Below, piece after piece: positions 10,604 to 20,113 of a DNA stretch of 64,000 bases. Each line of letters begins with the position of its first letter. Position 1 is the stretch's first letter. Under the pieces are notes generated by a model. That model was not told the DNA's origin and did no database searches. It saw only the letters and a list, made by a program, of their open reading frames with translations. The stretch comes from Heliocidaris erythrogramma (Eukaryota; Echinodermata; Echinoidea; Camarodonta; Echinometridae): NCBI GenBank assembly GCA_025617745.1, contig CM046870.1, positions 2,324,785 through 2,388,784 on the forward strand. The letters are read 5' to 3'. Made by a program: the position numbers and the translations under genes.

Positions 10604-11430
10604 ATCCTCGGCCAGCCATCCAACCTGAACGCTCAGGGTCTTGCTAAATGGTTTCTTTGTCATTTGCTTCTATTCAGATAGGGTCACCCTGTTAAGTGCA
10701 GTATGAATTTAACCAAAAAAAAAAGATTTATTTTGTTCTTTTCCTTCTAGCCGGTCCTAAGGTATGTGGCGTAGCCTGGTGCCAGCCATTGCATAGGGGC
10801 ACCAATCGCACCAGGTGGATGAAATTATATGAAAGAACAAATCAATCGAGTATGGGGAAGATATTTTTTCATGTTACCTCCTCGTCTTCCTTTCCTTTCT
10901 ATCTCCTTTTATTTCTCCCTCTCTTCCCTCGCTCTCCATCTCTCTTCACCACATTAAAAAAAATATTTTTCTGTCATCTCGATTGGAGAGGGATGGGGGT
11001 ATGCACACTCTTCCTTTATTACATTTATATTTCTAGATAGAACTATTAAAATTGCTGTCGTTTTAAAAAGTTCCATCTGTCGTAGCTAACACTGCATGGG
11101 GATAGTGGAAAGACGATAAATCAGAGAAAGCGAGAGGTGAAAAGAACGATGGTAAGAGGGAACCGAAAAGAAGATGACGTTTGGACCCCATATTCTTCCT
11201 TTATCGCCCATCCCCTAACTCGATGGCATTGCTCTATCATATATCATCCACAGACCGCCTGCCCCTGATGACAATAGTACCCCCTCAAATTGCGGGAACC
11301 ATTATACTTGGTTGTTATCTGCGAGAGGTCACTGCATGGAGACAAAACTATAAAGGATGAATACTTTACGATTTACCTGAATGCGCGCATCAAAAGCTAT
11401 TTTGATTAAAGAAACAGCTATCAAAGTATT
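10604..11430. other. no gene; possible decayed MITE end
   Basis: AT-rich. The stretch GTGGCGTAGCCTGGTGCCAG at about 10768-10787 resembles the ends of the hAT-like elements, but no partner end was found. The frame 10696-11040 has no recognisable motif. Confidence 0.45.
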
Positions 11431-11436
11431 TATAAA
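11431..11436 (+). promoter_or_regulatory. candidate TATA box of the small-peptide gene
   Basis: TTTATAAATG lies about 95 bp upstream of the first candidate splice donor (exon end 11529). Transcription would start near 11460. It belongs to the upstream copy of the duplicated 5' block. Confidence 0.35.
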
Positions 11437-11459
11437 TGTGAGTCCCTTTTGGCTTGTTG

Positions 11460-11529
11460 ATCATTTGAAGAACGCATATTAAACTCATAAACAAACTCTT
11501 CTTGGCTGTGACATAGCAGAATACTCTAG
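11460..11529 (+). other. candidate non-coding exon 1 (copy A)
   Basis: It ends at CTAG before GTAAGAT, a good donor. The start is set only by the TATA-like site at 11431. The same donor recurs in copy B (exon end 11950), so the gene may have two alternative leader exons. Confidence 0.4.
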
Positions 11530-11831
11530 GTAAGATATTAATCCCGTCTCATTGTTTTTTGTTGTCTTTTTTAGTCCTGGAATGCTCTACGCAGAATTTA
11601 CGTGATATTGCATCATTTCTTATAATTATTTTTTTGTCATTCTTTGTTAAGGGGTCAATTTTAACAAGCCTTTTTTGTGTTTCTTATGATCGCTTCACAA
11701 TTTTGTTAGTCATATTAATTTTTCAATGATATTGTAATGTGTTTTTTATCGTGGAAAATAAATGCTTTGATTTAATTAGAATGCCTCTCTGTGTCCCTTT
11801 CGGCTTGTTGATCATTTGAAAAAAAAAACAT

Positions 11832-11912
11832 GCATCGTCTGTTTGGAGCCAGAAGTGCGTTAATTCTGTTTTAAAGTATAGAGTTAACGCCCTTCTGTCT
11901 CCAAACAGATGC
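11832..11912. mobile_element. 81-bp hairpin MITE
   Basis: The arms GCATC(G)TCTGTTTGGAG and CTCCAAACAGATGC are inverted repeats, continuing with CAGAAG...GCGTTAA and TTAACGC...CTTCTG. It is present in copy B of the tandem duplication and absent from copy A, so A is a natural empty site. A relative is at 47696-47777. Confidence 0.7.
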
Positions 11913-12202
11913 TGATACAAGCTCGTCTTGGCTGTAATAGGCTATTCTAGGTAAGATATTAATCCCGTCTCATTGTATCTTTCTTTTAGTCCTGGAATGA
12001 ACTTCTATTCATAATTTATGTGATATTGCATAATTTCTCTGTCATTCTTTGTTGTTAAGGGGTCATTTTTAACAGGCCCTTTTTGTGTGTGTTTCTCATG
12101 ATCCCTTCTCAATTTTTTTTTAAATCATATTAATTTGTCAATGATAAATATTTGTAATGTATTTTTTTATCGTGGAAAAATAAATGATTTTATTTTATTA
12201 GA

Positions 12203-14375
12203 ATGGCTCTGAGAATGTTGATGGTTCTCCTGGTCTGTGCGGCTGTTGTGGGTGTGGTCGTCGCCGCCCCTCGTGGACTCAAGGAGTCCGCCGATGAAAC
12301 TGAGAAATTCTTTGACTTGCTCGAAGATTTACTAGGTAAGCCGACTCGTTGTGAAGTAAGAATAATGGGGGTGTACTCGAGACACCCAACAAAATTTAAG
12401 GAACAACTTACACTAGTCACTAGACTCTGTGATTACTTGGCATTTCAAATGTTGTCGATTTCCTTTTTGAAAGATTCATGAAAGGGTGAGGGGAAAAATT
12501 TATTGATTTTCTGGTTGAAAATCATCTTTCCCGATAACCAACGTTAACCTGTCTCTCTACATACAACGACCGATCAACGTGTATGAACTTTCCCATGTGC
12601 ATGAGGGTACCACTCTCTGCTATTTTACCGCAGGTTCGTCATTCTGCACTGGCATTGTAACCTATTTACACCAGCAAAAAAAAAAAAATGTGATTACTTA
12701 AAAATCCATGGCATTGTGTTTGTAAAGTCCAGTTCTTCTTTTATACTAAAGGTATACATCCCTGGGATTTTTTAAATACATATATATATATATATATATA
12801 TTTCAAAAAGGTCAAATCTGTTCAGTGTCTGCACAACGCTGTGTATACGGTGGAGCGCGCAACACAGCTCAAAGTAATTCAGGCGTATTCATGGCCTGAG
12901 GGCTAAGGGGGCACGAGTTTATGGTAACTGCTGCCGGGCGGATCCGGGGGGGGGGGGGGGTCACAGGGTCAGGACCGGATGCCTTTTTTCTTGCTTGCCA
13001 GAGTTTGATTTTTTGCAACCATTATTTTATGTACGATAACACTCCACACGTATCCCTCAAGGCTGGACCCACGCTACACCACTGACATCTGGACCCTGTT
13101 TCATAAAACTTGTCATCAATGACAAGTTGCAATAACTGTTATAAGCTACTGAAATCCTTCCATCTGATTGGCTGAGAGCAAATTTGTCGGTAAAAAATCA
13201 CCGAAAAGACACTTGAAGAAACACCCCCCCCCCCGATATAGGGGCAGTGGTGGATCCAGGGGGACACAGGGTGCACGAGCCACCTCCCCCCCCCCCCCCC
13301 CCCCCCCCCGCCCCCGGCAAAAAAAAAAGCTTTTTTTTTGCTTTTTTTTTTTGCTTGTCAGAGAATTTGGGACTGAAAAGGATAGTCTCTGAAATGCTGA
13401 GGACTGGGAAACCACCTCTAACTCAAACAAAATGTTAACTTTCTAATAAATTATAAATGATACAAAAAGTCTTAACTATCAATGTTCAGAAATACTTCCA
13501 CAGCTATACTGTTTGCATGTAGGTTTAATTTTCGCTTCTTTTTCCACCTTTTTTTTCCTTCTATTTTTCAGTATTCAGTGTCAAATGTTTTATAAGTAGA
13601 CCTATTCTACATAGCTAGCTAATAATTATAACCCAATACTTTGCAGTAATATATTTTGCGATGAATACCGACACTAATATTTTGCAGGCACTTTTTGTTA
13701 TTTTTTTTACTATCGGGTTAAGTGGGACACCTTGTTCCAGTTCACCCTAATTGTTACTTTTTGTGTATGTAAGAAAGGTGAGCTTTACTCAGCCATAATC
13801 CAATGACATCGTACATAAAATATCTTTATATGTACATCAAAAATTCGTAATAAAGTTATATTGGTCAACTCTTTTATACGAATCATTCATACTACTTCAG
13901 ACAAACTAGTGTGAAACAAAAAAACTGCATAGATATTATGAAGAATTAATTTTTATATTTTGCGAAAACCGTCGAAATTTAGGTTAAAAATTACAAAAAA
14001 TGCCGATCAATTCATTCACTGATTTTTTAAAATTGGCATGTATCTTTACGGTCAACTTTACGAGTGACTGTTACGCGAGTTTTAAAAAAATGATATACAT
14101 GTACATACATGCATTAACTTTAACATTCCTAGAACTTATTTTTAGACAACAACCAGAAAGAAAGAGAGAGAAAAAAAAGAAGATTTCAGCATTTTCAAGG
14201 GTTTTGTCCCCCTTCTCTTCGACTGTCTCACTTCACCCATATACTGTCCCAGTTCACCGGGGTGTTCCCCTTTATCCTGTTCAAGTACCCCATTTAAATG
14301 ATTATTTTGATAAAAACTAATAATATAGGGATGGTGTCCAATATCTTATACACGGTAAAAAAAAAAAAAAAATAA

Positions 14376-14406
<31 letters not shown>

Positions 14407-14928
14407 TCGCCGTTTTTTCACGGGAAATTCCTGGCAGTCAGGATGCCGGGAATGCCCGTTTCTCCACAGCTTTTTTTTTTTTTTTTTTTTACCGGAAATC
14501 AGCATATATTTACATTAAAATTATGTAAATATATGCTGATTTCCGGTAAACCAACAAACTTGCTGTTGTTTTACAGGAAAAGACTGTAAAATTGAAATAA
14601 CGGCAATAACTTGTAATTTCAAGGGCTAAAAAACCTGTAGTTTAACAGTTATTTTGTACAGTGTAGTTTATAGTATTAGTATTATTTACCATACATAGCT
14701 GGAGGGGCTAAAATGAATAGTCCAAAAGTTACAAAGCAAAAAGTTCAAAATCATGATTCTTTTCCCACTTCACCCCGCTCTCTCCTATACCTGATAAACC
14801 TTTAAAAATTCGTATTTCTTTTTTTTTTCTTTCTTTCTTTCTTTTCAGCTATCAAACGGGAAGAAGACTGCCGGTGCATGCCTTTTCACGGACAGAGGGT
14901 CTGCGAACCCTACGGATGTGATCAATAA
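12203..14928 (+). CDS. small secreted precursor with a four-cysteine C-terminal peptide (join 12203..12335, 14849..14928)
   Basis: Joining 12203-12335 to 14849-14928 gives a 70-residue protein. Residues 1-22 are a strong signal peptide (MALRMLMVLLVCAAVVGVVV, then AA). An acidic propeptide follows (to about 46), then Lys47-Arg48, a prohormone-convertase site, and a 22-residue tail with Cys52, Cys54, Cys63 and Cys68 (spacing C-x-C-x8-C-x4-C). The donor is ACTAG|GTAAGC. The acceptor follows a long pyrimidine tract (TTTCTTTTCAG). The junction is phase 1 and creates Ala45. The architecture matches secreted neuropeptide, antimicrobial or other disulfide-rich peptide precursors; I do not recognise the family and assign no function. 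The 2.5-kb intron is full of MITEs. Reading through the donor gives a 92-residue frame to 12481, which I consider unlikely. Confidence 0.72.
12931..13084. mobile_element. hAT-like G-rich MITE
   Basis: The left end reads GCCGGGCGGATCCGG followed by a G run. The right end reads GGCTGGACCCACGCTACACCACTG, whose reverse complement starts CAGTGGTGTAGCG. No coding sequence. Confidence 0.5.
13089..13228 (+). mobile_element. MITE, TTTCATAAAACTTGTCA family
   Basis: The left end is CTGGACCCTGTTTCATAAAA and the right end ACACTTGAAGAAACACC. The core GCTACTGAAATCCTTCCATC and TGATTGGCTGAGAGCAAATT is shared with copies at 14981, 18970 and 59387. Confidence 0.75.
13251..13395. mobile_element. left half of a hAT-like G-rich MITE
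   Basis: It begins CAGTGGTGGATCCAGGGGGA and contains a C run of 24 (13286-13309) and the family block GCTTGTCAGAGAATTTGGGA. The right end was not found. Confidence 0.55.
14349..14664. mobile_element. CACTGTAAAA-type TIR element with a perfect internal hairpin
   Basis: The left end is TACACGGTAAAAA and the right end is TTTTGTACAGTGTA, an imperfect TIR related to that at 9034. It contains long A and T runs and the hairpin at 14488-14550. Confidence 0.5.
14488..14550. repeat. perfect 28-bp inverted repeat with a 7-base loop
   Basis: The left arm 14488-14515 (starting TTTACCGGAAATCAGC) and right arm 14523-14550 (ending GCTGATTTCCGGTAAA) are exact reverse complements. The loop is TAAAATT. Confidence 0.95.
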
Positions 14929-14929
14929 A
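14924..14929 (+). terminator. AATAAA overlapping the stop codon of the small-peptide gene
   Basis: The stop TAA (14926-14928) lies inside AATAAA. If used, the 3' UTR would be only about 15-25 bases. A second AATAAA at 15135-15140, after the MITE at 14981-15118, is the alternative. Confidence 0.45.
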
Positions 14930-14980
14930 CATTATAACGACCAGGAAGATTGATCACAATGCATTCCAAACACTGAAGAC

Positions 14981-15118
14981 CTGGGGAGCGTTTCATCAAG
15001 CGTTTTGTCAGTGATTTTTTACCGACAACTGTTATAAGCTACTGAAATCCTTGCATCTGATTGGCTGAGAGCAAATTTGTCGGTAAAAATCACCGACAAG
15101 ACACTTGATGAAGTTTCA
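14981..15118 (+). mobile_element. MITE, TTTCATAAAACTTGTCA family
   Basis: It begins CTGGGGAGCGTTTCATCAAG and ends ACACTTGATGAAGTTTC. The core GCTACTGAAATCCTTGCATC is shared with the other copies. It lies just after the stop codon of the small-peptide gene. Confidence 0.75.
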
Positions 15119-15140
15119 ACTGAATGCACTATCAAATAAA

Positions 15141-15737
15141 CTTAATTTTGTTTAAAATTTGCTTTGCACAGTCTGCAATCACTTTATTGAATTATTATGA
15201 AGGCACAGATAAAAGTTTGCCAATACCAACTTGTTCTAGCCCAACATAGCAACGTGGCAGTACACCCATAAGGGTGGTGGGGCGGGGACTCCACATTATT
15301 TTGAAGGCTATATAATTTTGAAGATCCGTACATTAAATTCAATTTTTGTTATAATTGTGATATGTGTGCACAAATCGCATAATCTTTCCGTACGTAAAGA
15401 GTCCATGCTTACAATGCTGGTTTTAATAAATTGGTCTGTCATTCTCAATCATTTCTATTTTTTGTTGTTGTTCTGTTATGATGATTTGTATGTTAATTTT
15501 CATGGTTAAATAAGATATCTTGAATTGTGAATCTTTCTTTTTAGCGTTGTCTGGATTCGCGAAGGCGGAACGAAAAATCATTCAAAATTATTGTTGCACT
15601 AGTGCACATAGACGCAAGAGGCAGATGAATGATATCTGTTCCGAAATGAGAAGACTAGAATGACTAACCAATCCATTCATTTGCTTTAAGAAATCGAATA
15701 GTAGGCCTATGACTGAGTAATGGCACACACTTTGACG
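15141..15737. other. no gene recognised
   Basis: AT-rich sequence downstream of the small-peptide gene. Open frames here are short and without motifs. Confidence 0.5.
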
Positions 15738-15880
15738 CAGTGGAGTAGATACGGGAGGGGGCACGGGGCACAAGGCCTCCCTCGAATGGTGAACAAAAAA
15801 CATAAAAGAGAGGAATGGAAAGGGACAGGGGAAAAGACCCCCAAATTAAAATGATAGGAACCCCTCCCGTGCCGACCGAT
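15738..15880. mobile_element. possible hAT-like MITE end
   Basis: It begins CAGTGGAGTAGATACGGGAG and contains G/C-rich blocks (GGGGGCACGGGGC, later CCCCTCCCGTGCCG). A matching right end was not fixed; 16340-16422 could belong to the same or another copy. Confidence 0.35.
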
Positions 15881-16345
15881 TTTTTTGATTTTTTTGCTAT
15901 TTGCTATTTTCGATTAGACATGAAATAAAGAAGATTCTGATGAAAACTAGACAAGTAGAATAACAACATCATAATGCTGTTTCAACTTACATGATTGTAC
16001 TTTAAACCTCTGGTAGTACAAAAACAAATTTGTTTCAAAAATTTTGTGTTGAAATTGACCCAGTAGAGGGTTCCCATAAGCAGCCATGCTGAAGGACATA
16101 AAAAACAAAAACCTGTGCACTAAACCATGACAACAATGGCTTTTCATAGTCTGATGCACAGGTTTTTATTGCTATGTCGATCCTCCAGCATGGCTGCCGT
16201 GAGAAACCTTTATAGCATATGGGTGTGCGTGCAAAGTATCACATTCCAAATAACATTTCGAAAAATTCGGACGATAAACAATGATTCAATTTTACTTGGT
16301 TTAACCAATCACATTGTTTGTTCTGATTTTATTTACCGAGTAAGA

Positions 16346-16422
16346 CCCGGGTGCCCCCCCCCCCCCCAAATCCAGTCCAGAATGCCAGTACCCCCTCAAT
16401 GGCTGGATCTACGATATGCCAC
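16346..16422. mobile_element. hAT-like MITE right end
   Basis: It ends CTGGATCTACGATATGCCACTG. Reverse-complemented, the end reads CAGTGGCATATCGTAGATCC. A C run lies 50 bp inside, as in the other copies. Confidence 0.5.
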
Positions 16423-16740
16423 TGCTCTGAAACACGAAGAATAATTGCTTATAAACAATTATCTCAATTTACTTCATTTTATTCTGGTTCATTGAAAAAA
16501 ATGTAAGGCGTCCATGAAAGACATTGAAAACACCTGCATGCAGTGAAATGCAGCGAAAATACATGTATATCCCTGGTTACACGAATTGAAAGCATAAAGA
16601 TACATGAATTAAAATTAATATAGAGCTAAATGATCGACAGACAATTTCCGTGAACCGGCAAATATAATTATAGTCACGTTCTGCAGGTTCTTTCTTCCAT
16701 AAAAAAAAACAGCCAGAAAAGTGGCGGGAGAAAGAATGAG

Positions 16741-17031
16741 AGAAACAGAGAGAGAGAGAGAGAGCTCTATATAAAATGTAGTGGGTGAGTGTGCGTAAGA
16801 GAGAGATACAGAGATTGAGAAGGAGTGTGAGAGAGAGAGAGAGAGATAAAGAAAGTGAACATAAAAAGGGAGAGAGAGAGAGAGAGAGAGAGAAAGAGCT
16901 CTCTGTATAAAAAGTGGTGGGTGTGTGTGCGTAAGAGAGAGATACAGAGATTGAGAAGGAGTGAAACTGAGAGAGGGAGAGGGAGATAAAGAAAGTGAAC
17001 ATAAAAAGGGAGAGAGAGAGAGGGGGGGGGG
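16741..17031. repeat. GA microsatellite with a duplicated 134-bp unit
   Basis: Two units start near GCTCT at 16764 and 16898. Both hold GTAAGAGAGAGATACAGAGA, then TTGAGAAGGAGTG and AAAGAAAGTGAACATAAAAA. The Ser/Leu-rich minus-strand frames across it come from the repeat. Confidence 0.85.
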
Positions 17032-17039
17032 GCATGCAA

Positions 17040-17381
17040 AAGAAGCAAAGAAGAGAGGAATAGTGCAAGGCGAAGAATAACAATTATAGTAAAGAGTAAT
17101 CAAGAGAAAGAAGAATACAAAATATGGGTTATGAAGGATGTATGCACGATATACAACCAAACGATCCATTTCGGGGTCAAATGTCATTTTAATTACAAAA
17201 AGATCATCTTCCTGATGTTATGAAAATTTAATAGAAATATTTTATTGTGGGACATGCATGTTAAATCTCTAATAATTATAAGTCGCCGAAAAGACTGCTT
17301 AATTCAAATCAGGAACAGATGTGCGATTGTATGTCAGGCTGATAAAAAATGTATATGTCATAATTATAATTAGGAGTTGAA
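17040..17381. other. no gene recognised
   Basis: AT-rich sequence with no motif, repeat or splice signal that I can support. Confidence 0.4.
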
Positions 17382-17459
17382 TCTGCATGGCTAAGAGCAA
17401 ATTTGTTATACGATTTTTGCGCTTGTTATTGGTGACAAGTTTTATGAAACAGGGCCCTG
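17382..17459 (-). mobile_element. fragment of the TTTCATAAAACTTGTCA MITE
   Basis: It holds GGTGACAAGTTTTATGAAAC followed by AGGGCCC, the family terminus, and CTAAGAGCAAATTTGT from the core. About half of the element is missing. Confidence 0.65.
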
Positions 17460-17726
17460 ACCGTCACCCGAATGTCCGAGCCGACTCGGCCTTTTCTACG
17501 ACAGGAAGGCCTGCAACTGCAATTCTTCAAGTTATCTTACTGTTCATATAACTTTCGGTTAGATATTTAAAAAAATAAAACATTAAAAAAAACGGGGTGG
17601 GTGTAATGAGACCAAGTGGTTATTCGACGAAATGGGTTAAGACTAAATGACATTAGACCAAAATGAAGTTAGACCATTCAATCTCTCTCTGACAACGTTT
17701 CATGGCCTACGCCCTCTGACGTTAAA

Positions 17727-17776
17727 AGAAGAAGAAGAAGAAGAAGAAAATGAAGGAGGGGGAAAAGGAGGAGGAG

Positions 17777-17807
<31 letters not shown>

Positions 17808-17835
17808 GTGAAGAGAAGAAGGAAGATTATAGGAG
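17727..17835. repeat. GAA/GGA purine-rich tract
   Basis: Trinucleotide GAAGAA and GGAGGA repeats give an acidic Glu-rich frame (17750-17971) with no other motif, treated as low-complexity. Confidence 0.8.
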
Positions 17836-17972
17836 GAAGGGGAAAAAAGTAACAATATTAGAAATTGAGACTGATCGTGAAATCATGATACAAAATCGTC
17901 ACTATTATGTTTCTCCTGGAGGAGGCGATATCATACGGAGTCCGGCTGCAGATCAGCGGGCATCGCTGTGAA

Positions 17973-17973
<1 letters not shown>

Positions 17974-18008
<35 letters not shown>
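17974..18008 (+). repeat. run of 35 G
   Basis: This is the longest homopolymer in the window. Length may be affected by assembly or sequencing. Confidence 0.9.
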
Positions 18009-18089
18009 CTGACTAAAGACATCAGGTGGGAATGATGTAGAATTACTGGGATAATGCAGATACCATCGCAAGACTAGGAGAGAGATACA

Positions 18090-18124
<35 letters not shown>
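18090..18124. repeat. GA microsatellite
   Basis: About 16 GA repeats. Confidence 0.9.
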
Positions 18125-18129
18125 GGAGG

Positions 18130-18969
18130 GGATAGATTATGAAGGCAGGCAGGCGGGGCATGTTCCTTCAAACATTTCTGAAGGGGGCCGGCTTCCATCA
18201 ATTACTTTTCAAAAAGGTAAATCTGAAAAGAAAATAAAATGCATAGGGGAATCATCTATCTTCAGGACGGGTATATAGGGACCAATTAATGGGATATTTC
18301 TCTTCATGTCATAAACATAAATTCCAAGCCATTGTGATCACCCCCCCCCCCCCCCTTCATCAAGATGCTTGAGAAAATATCAAATTTTTGGAAAGTGAGG
18401 TGACTCTTTTCCCCTGTATAAGTCACCATCTTAGTTTCTAAAAACCCAAGTATGACCAAACTTGTGTAATTATAATTGTTAATAACCATAACCTATTGGT
18501 TAAGATCTGCATAATCTAAAAGAAAAGCAATGTTTCCTCTTACAGATTGCAAATTATTATACTTCCAATTTCATAATTATGTGAGCGAGGGAAGCGAACG
18601 AACATTATATATTATACATATCCGAATATGAGGTTGCAATTATCCAAATATGGGGGCGGGGGAACAGAGAGAGAGAGCTCCCCCCCCCCCCCCCCACCCC
18701 CCATCACCACCACTCCTTCGCCTATGCCATGAGAAGAAGTATTTAGAGGGAAAATGAAGAAGACTGAGAGAAATGGAAAAACAGAGAGAGACTGGTGAAG
18801 AAGCAAAGAAATTCAGGTGACCTGCAGCAAATTATAGAACTAATGGCATTACTTGGCGTAAAAGCAATTAAATGTTTTATATTCAGTAATTGACTTTCGC
18901 ATTATCCAGCTGGGTCTTTTTTCTCTTTCCTCATTGGTGGGTGGTAAGAATAACTGCGTCATTGCAATG
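18130..18969. other. no gene; C-rich low-complexity patches
   Basis: There are C runs near 18342-18356 and 18681-18700. The rest is AT-rich with no motif I can support. Confidence 0.45.
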
Positions 18970-19110
18970 CTGGGCCCTGTTTCATAAAACTTGTCATCAA
19001 TGACAAGTTGTAATAACTGTTATAAGCTACTGAAATCCTTGCATCTGATTGGCTGAGAGCAAATTGTCGGCAAAAATCATTGACAAGACACTTGATGAAA
19101 CGCCTCCCAG
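18970..19110 (+). mobile_element. MITE, TTTCATAAAACTTGTCA family
   Basis: CTGGGCCCTGTTTCATAAAA at the left pairs with TTGATGAAACGCCTCCCAG at the right. It is 141 bp with the shared core. This and the 59387 copy are the clearest. Confidence 0.8.
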
Positions 19111-20111
19111 ATTTGCCAAAGAATTCTGTCATTTACCGTATTCATTGCCAGAACAACACAGAGTTAGAAAATAATAACTTCATTCTATTTTTTATATTTT
19201 ATTTTTGGCTGTGCACCAACATGATTATTTGACATTTTTTCATCATTCATGCATGGTTTAGTGAGATAGCTCAGTTCCATTAATTTAATTAATTTTGTTT
19301 CAAATTTATTATATGTTCTGGTAATTAACTCTTAGACAAAATATGGTGCGCTTAGAAACAACAGTGTTTAAGCGCCTAATGTATGATTATTATTATTATA
19401 TCATCTCACTTATTGCAGCTATGAGTTTGTTATCATTTGAAAAATAATACCTTACACATTTCACATCATTTTCGACTGCAGATTGCACATTGATTTTTTT
19501 TTTTGACCCTGTAGTCAGAATCTGTAAGCGTACTAATCATGTCAATGATTAATTTTTCGTAGAATTTGAAATTGACAATTTGTGAATTGACAGATAGTGA
19601 TGTGGGAGATGTCCCATAAAATCTGTACTGGAATCAAACTGCGAGTTGCGTTAATTGCTTTTCCTCATTTATCTGACTTTTCTCCCCATTTTTGCAAAAA
19701 ACCCCGCTTTTTCTGACTCTCACCCGCTCCCAGACATTTGGCAGGGTTCCATACCTCCCATGTTCTCCCAAACTTTAAAAGTGCTCATCATCAGTGTGAA
19801 AAGTTCATCTGTATCCATTCTTTTACTTTAAAGTGATTTTTGAAGATGAAAGCATAACCAGCTGGGTCTTATTCAGCTATATATTTAACTAGCCGGGAGA
19901 AAAGAAATTTCAAGGCGATCTATAATGGATTTATGAGACTTTAATGAACAGAACGGAGAGAAAAAGAAAAGAAAGCTTTAAAGAAGAAAAAGGGAACTGT
20001 TTCGAAAGTTGATACAAGTGCATGACTGAGAAAAAAAAGGGAGAGAAAGAGAGAGAGAGAGAAAAAATCAATAATTTTTTGGTCAGGGGACCAAAAGATT
20101 TGTAACTTTAT
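19111..20111. other. no gene; possible LINE 3' tail at about 19345-19400
   Basis: GGTGCGCTTAGAAACAAC, then AAGCGCCTAATGTATG and TATTATTATTAT resembles the 3' end of L2/CR1-like LINEs with their trinucleotide tail. The rest is AT-rich and uninformative. Confidence 0.35.
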
Positions 20112-20113
20112 TA

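Larger units (their letters stand above)
11440..12202 (+). repeat. tandem duplication of the gene's 5' block (non-coding exon 1 and intron 1)
   Basis: Copy A spans about 11440-11792 and copy B about 11793-12202. GGCTTGTTGATCATTTGAA begins at 11451 in A and 11802 in B. Each copy holds a candidate exon end CTAG followed by GTAAGATATTAATCCCGTC (exon ends 11529 and 11950) and an acceptor (TTTAATTAG, AG at 11778-11779; TTTTATTAG, AG at 12200-12201) directly before an ATG. Only copy B's ATG (12203) opens into the precursor. Copy A's ATG (11781) leads to a 12-codon frame. Copy B is longer because of a hairpin insertion at 11832-11912. Confidence 0.8.
12336..14848 (+). other. intron 2 of the small-peptide gene, packed with repeats
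   Basis: Contents in order: unique AT-rich DNA, a TA microsatellite (about 12779-12800), a hAT-like piece (12931-13084), a TTTCATAAAAC-type MITE (13089-13228), a second hAT-like left half (13251-13395) with a C run of 24, unique DNA, and a CACTGTAAAA-type element with a perfect hairpin (14349-14664). The intron ends in a long T/C tract before the acceptor. Confidence 0.6.

Noticed and set aside
12203-12481. Unspliced 92-residue reading of the peptide gene's coding exon
   Set aside because: A strong donor lies at 12336. The sequence beyond it loses the precursor character, while the spliced form gains a dibasic site and four cysteines.
16577-17187. Three overlapping minus-strand open frames of up to 190 codons, rich in Ser and Leu
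   Set aside because: They are translations of a GA/CT microsatellite and its duplicated 134-bp unit, with no other protein character.
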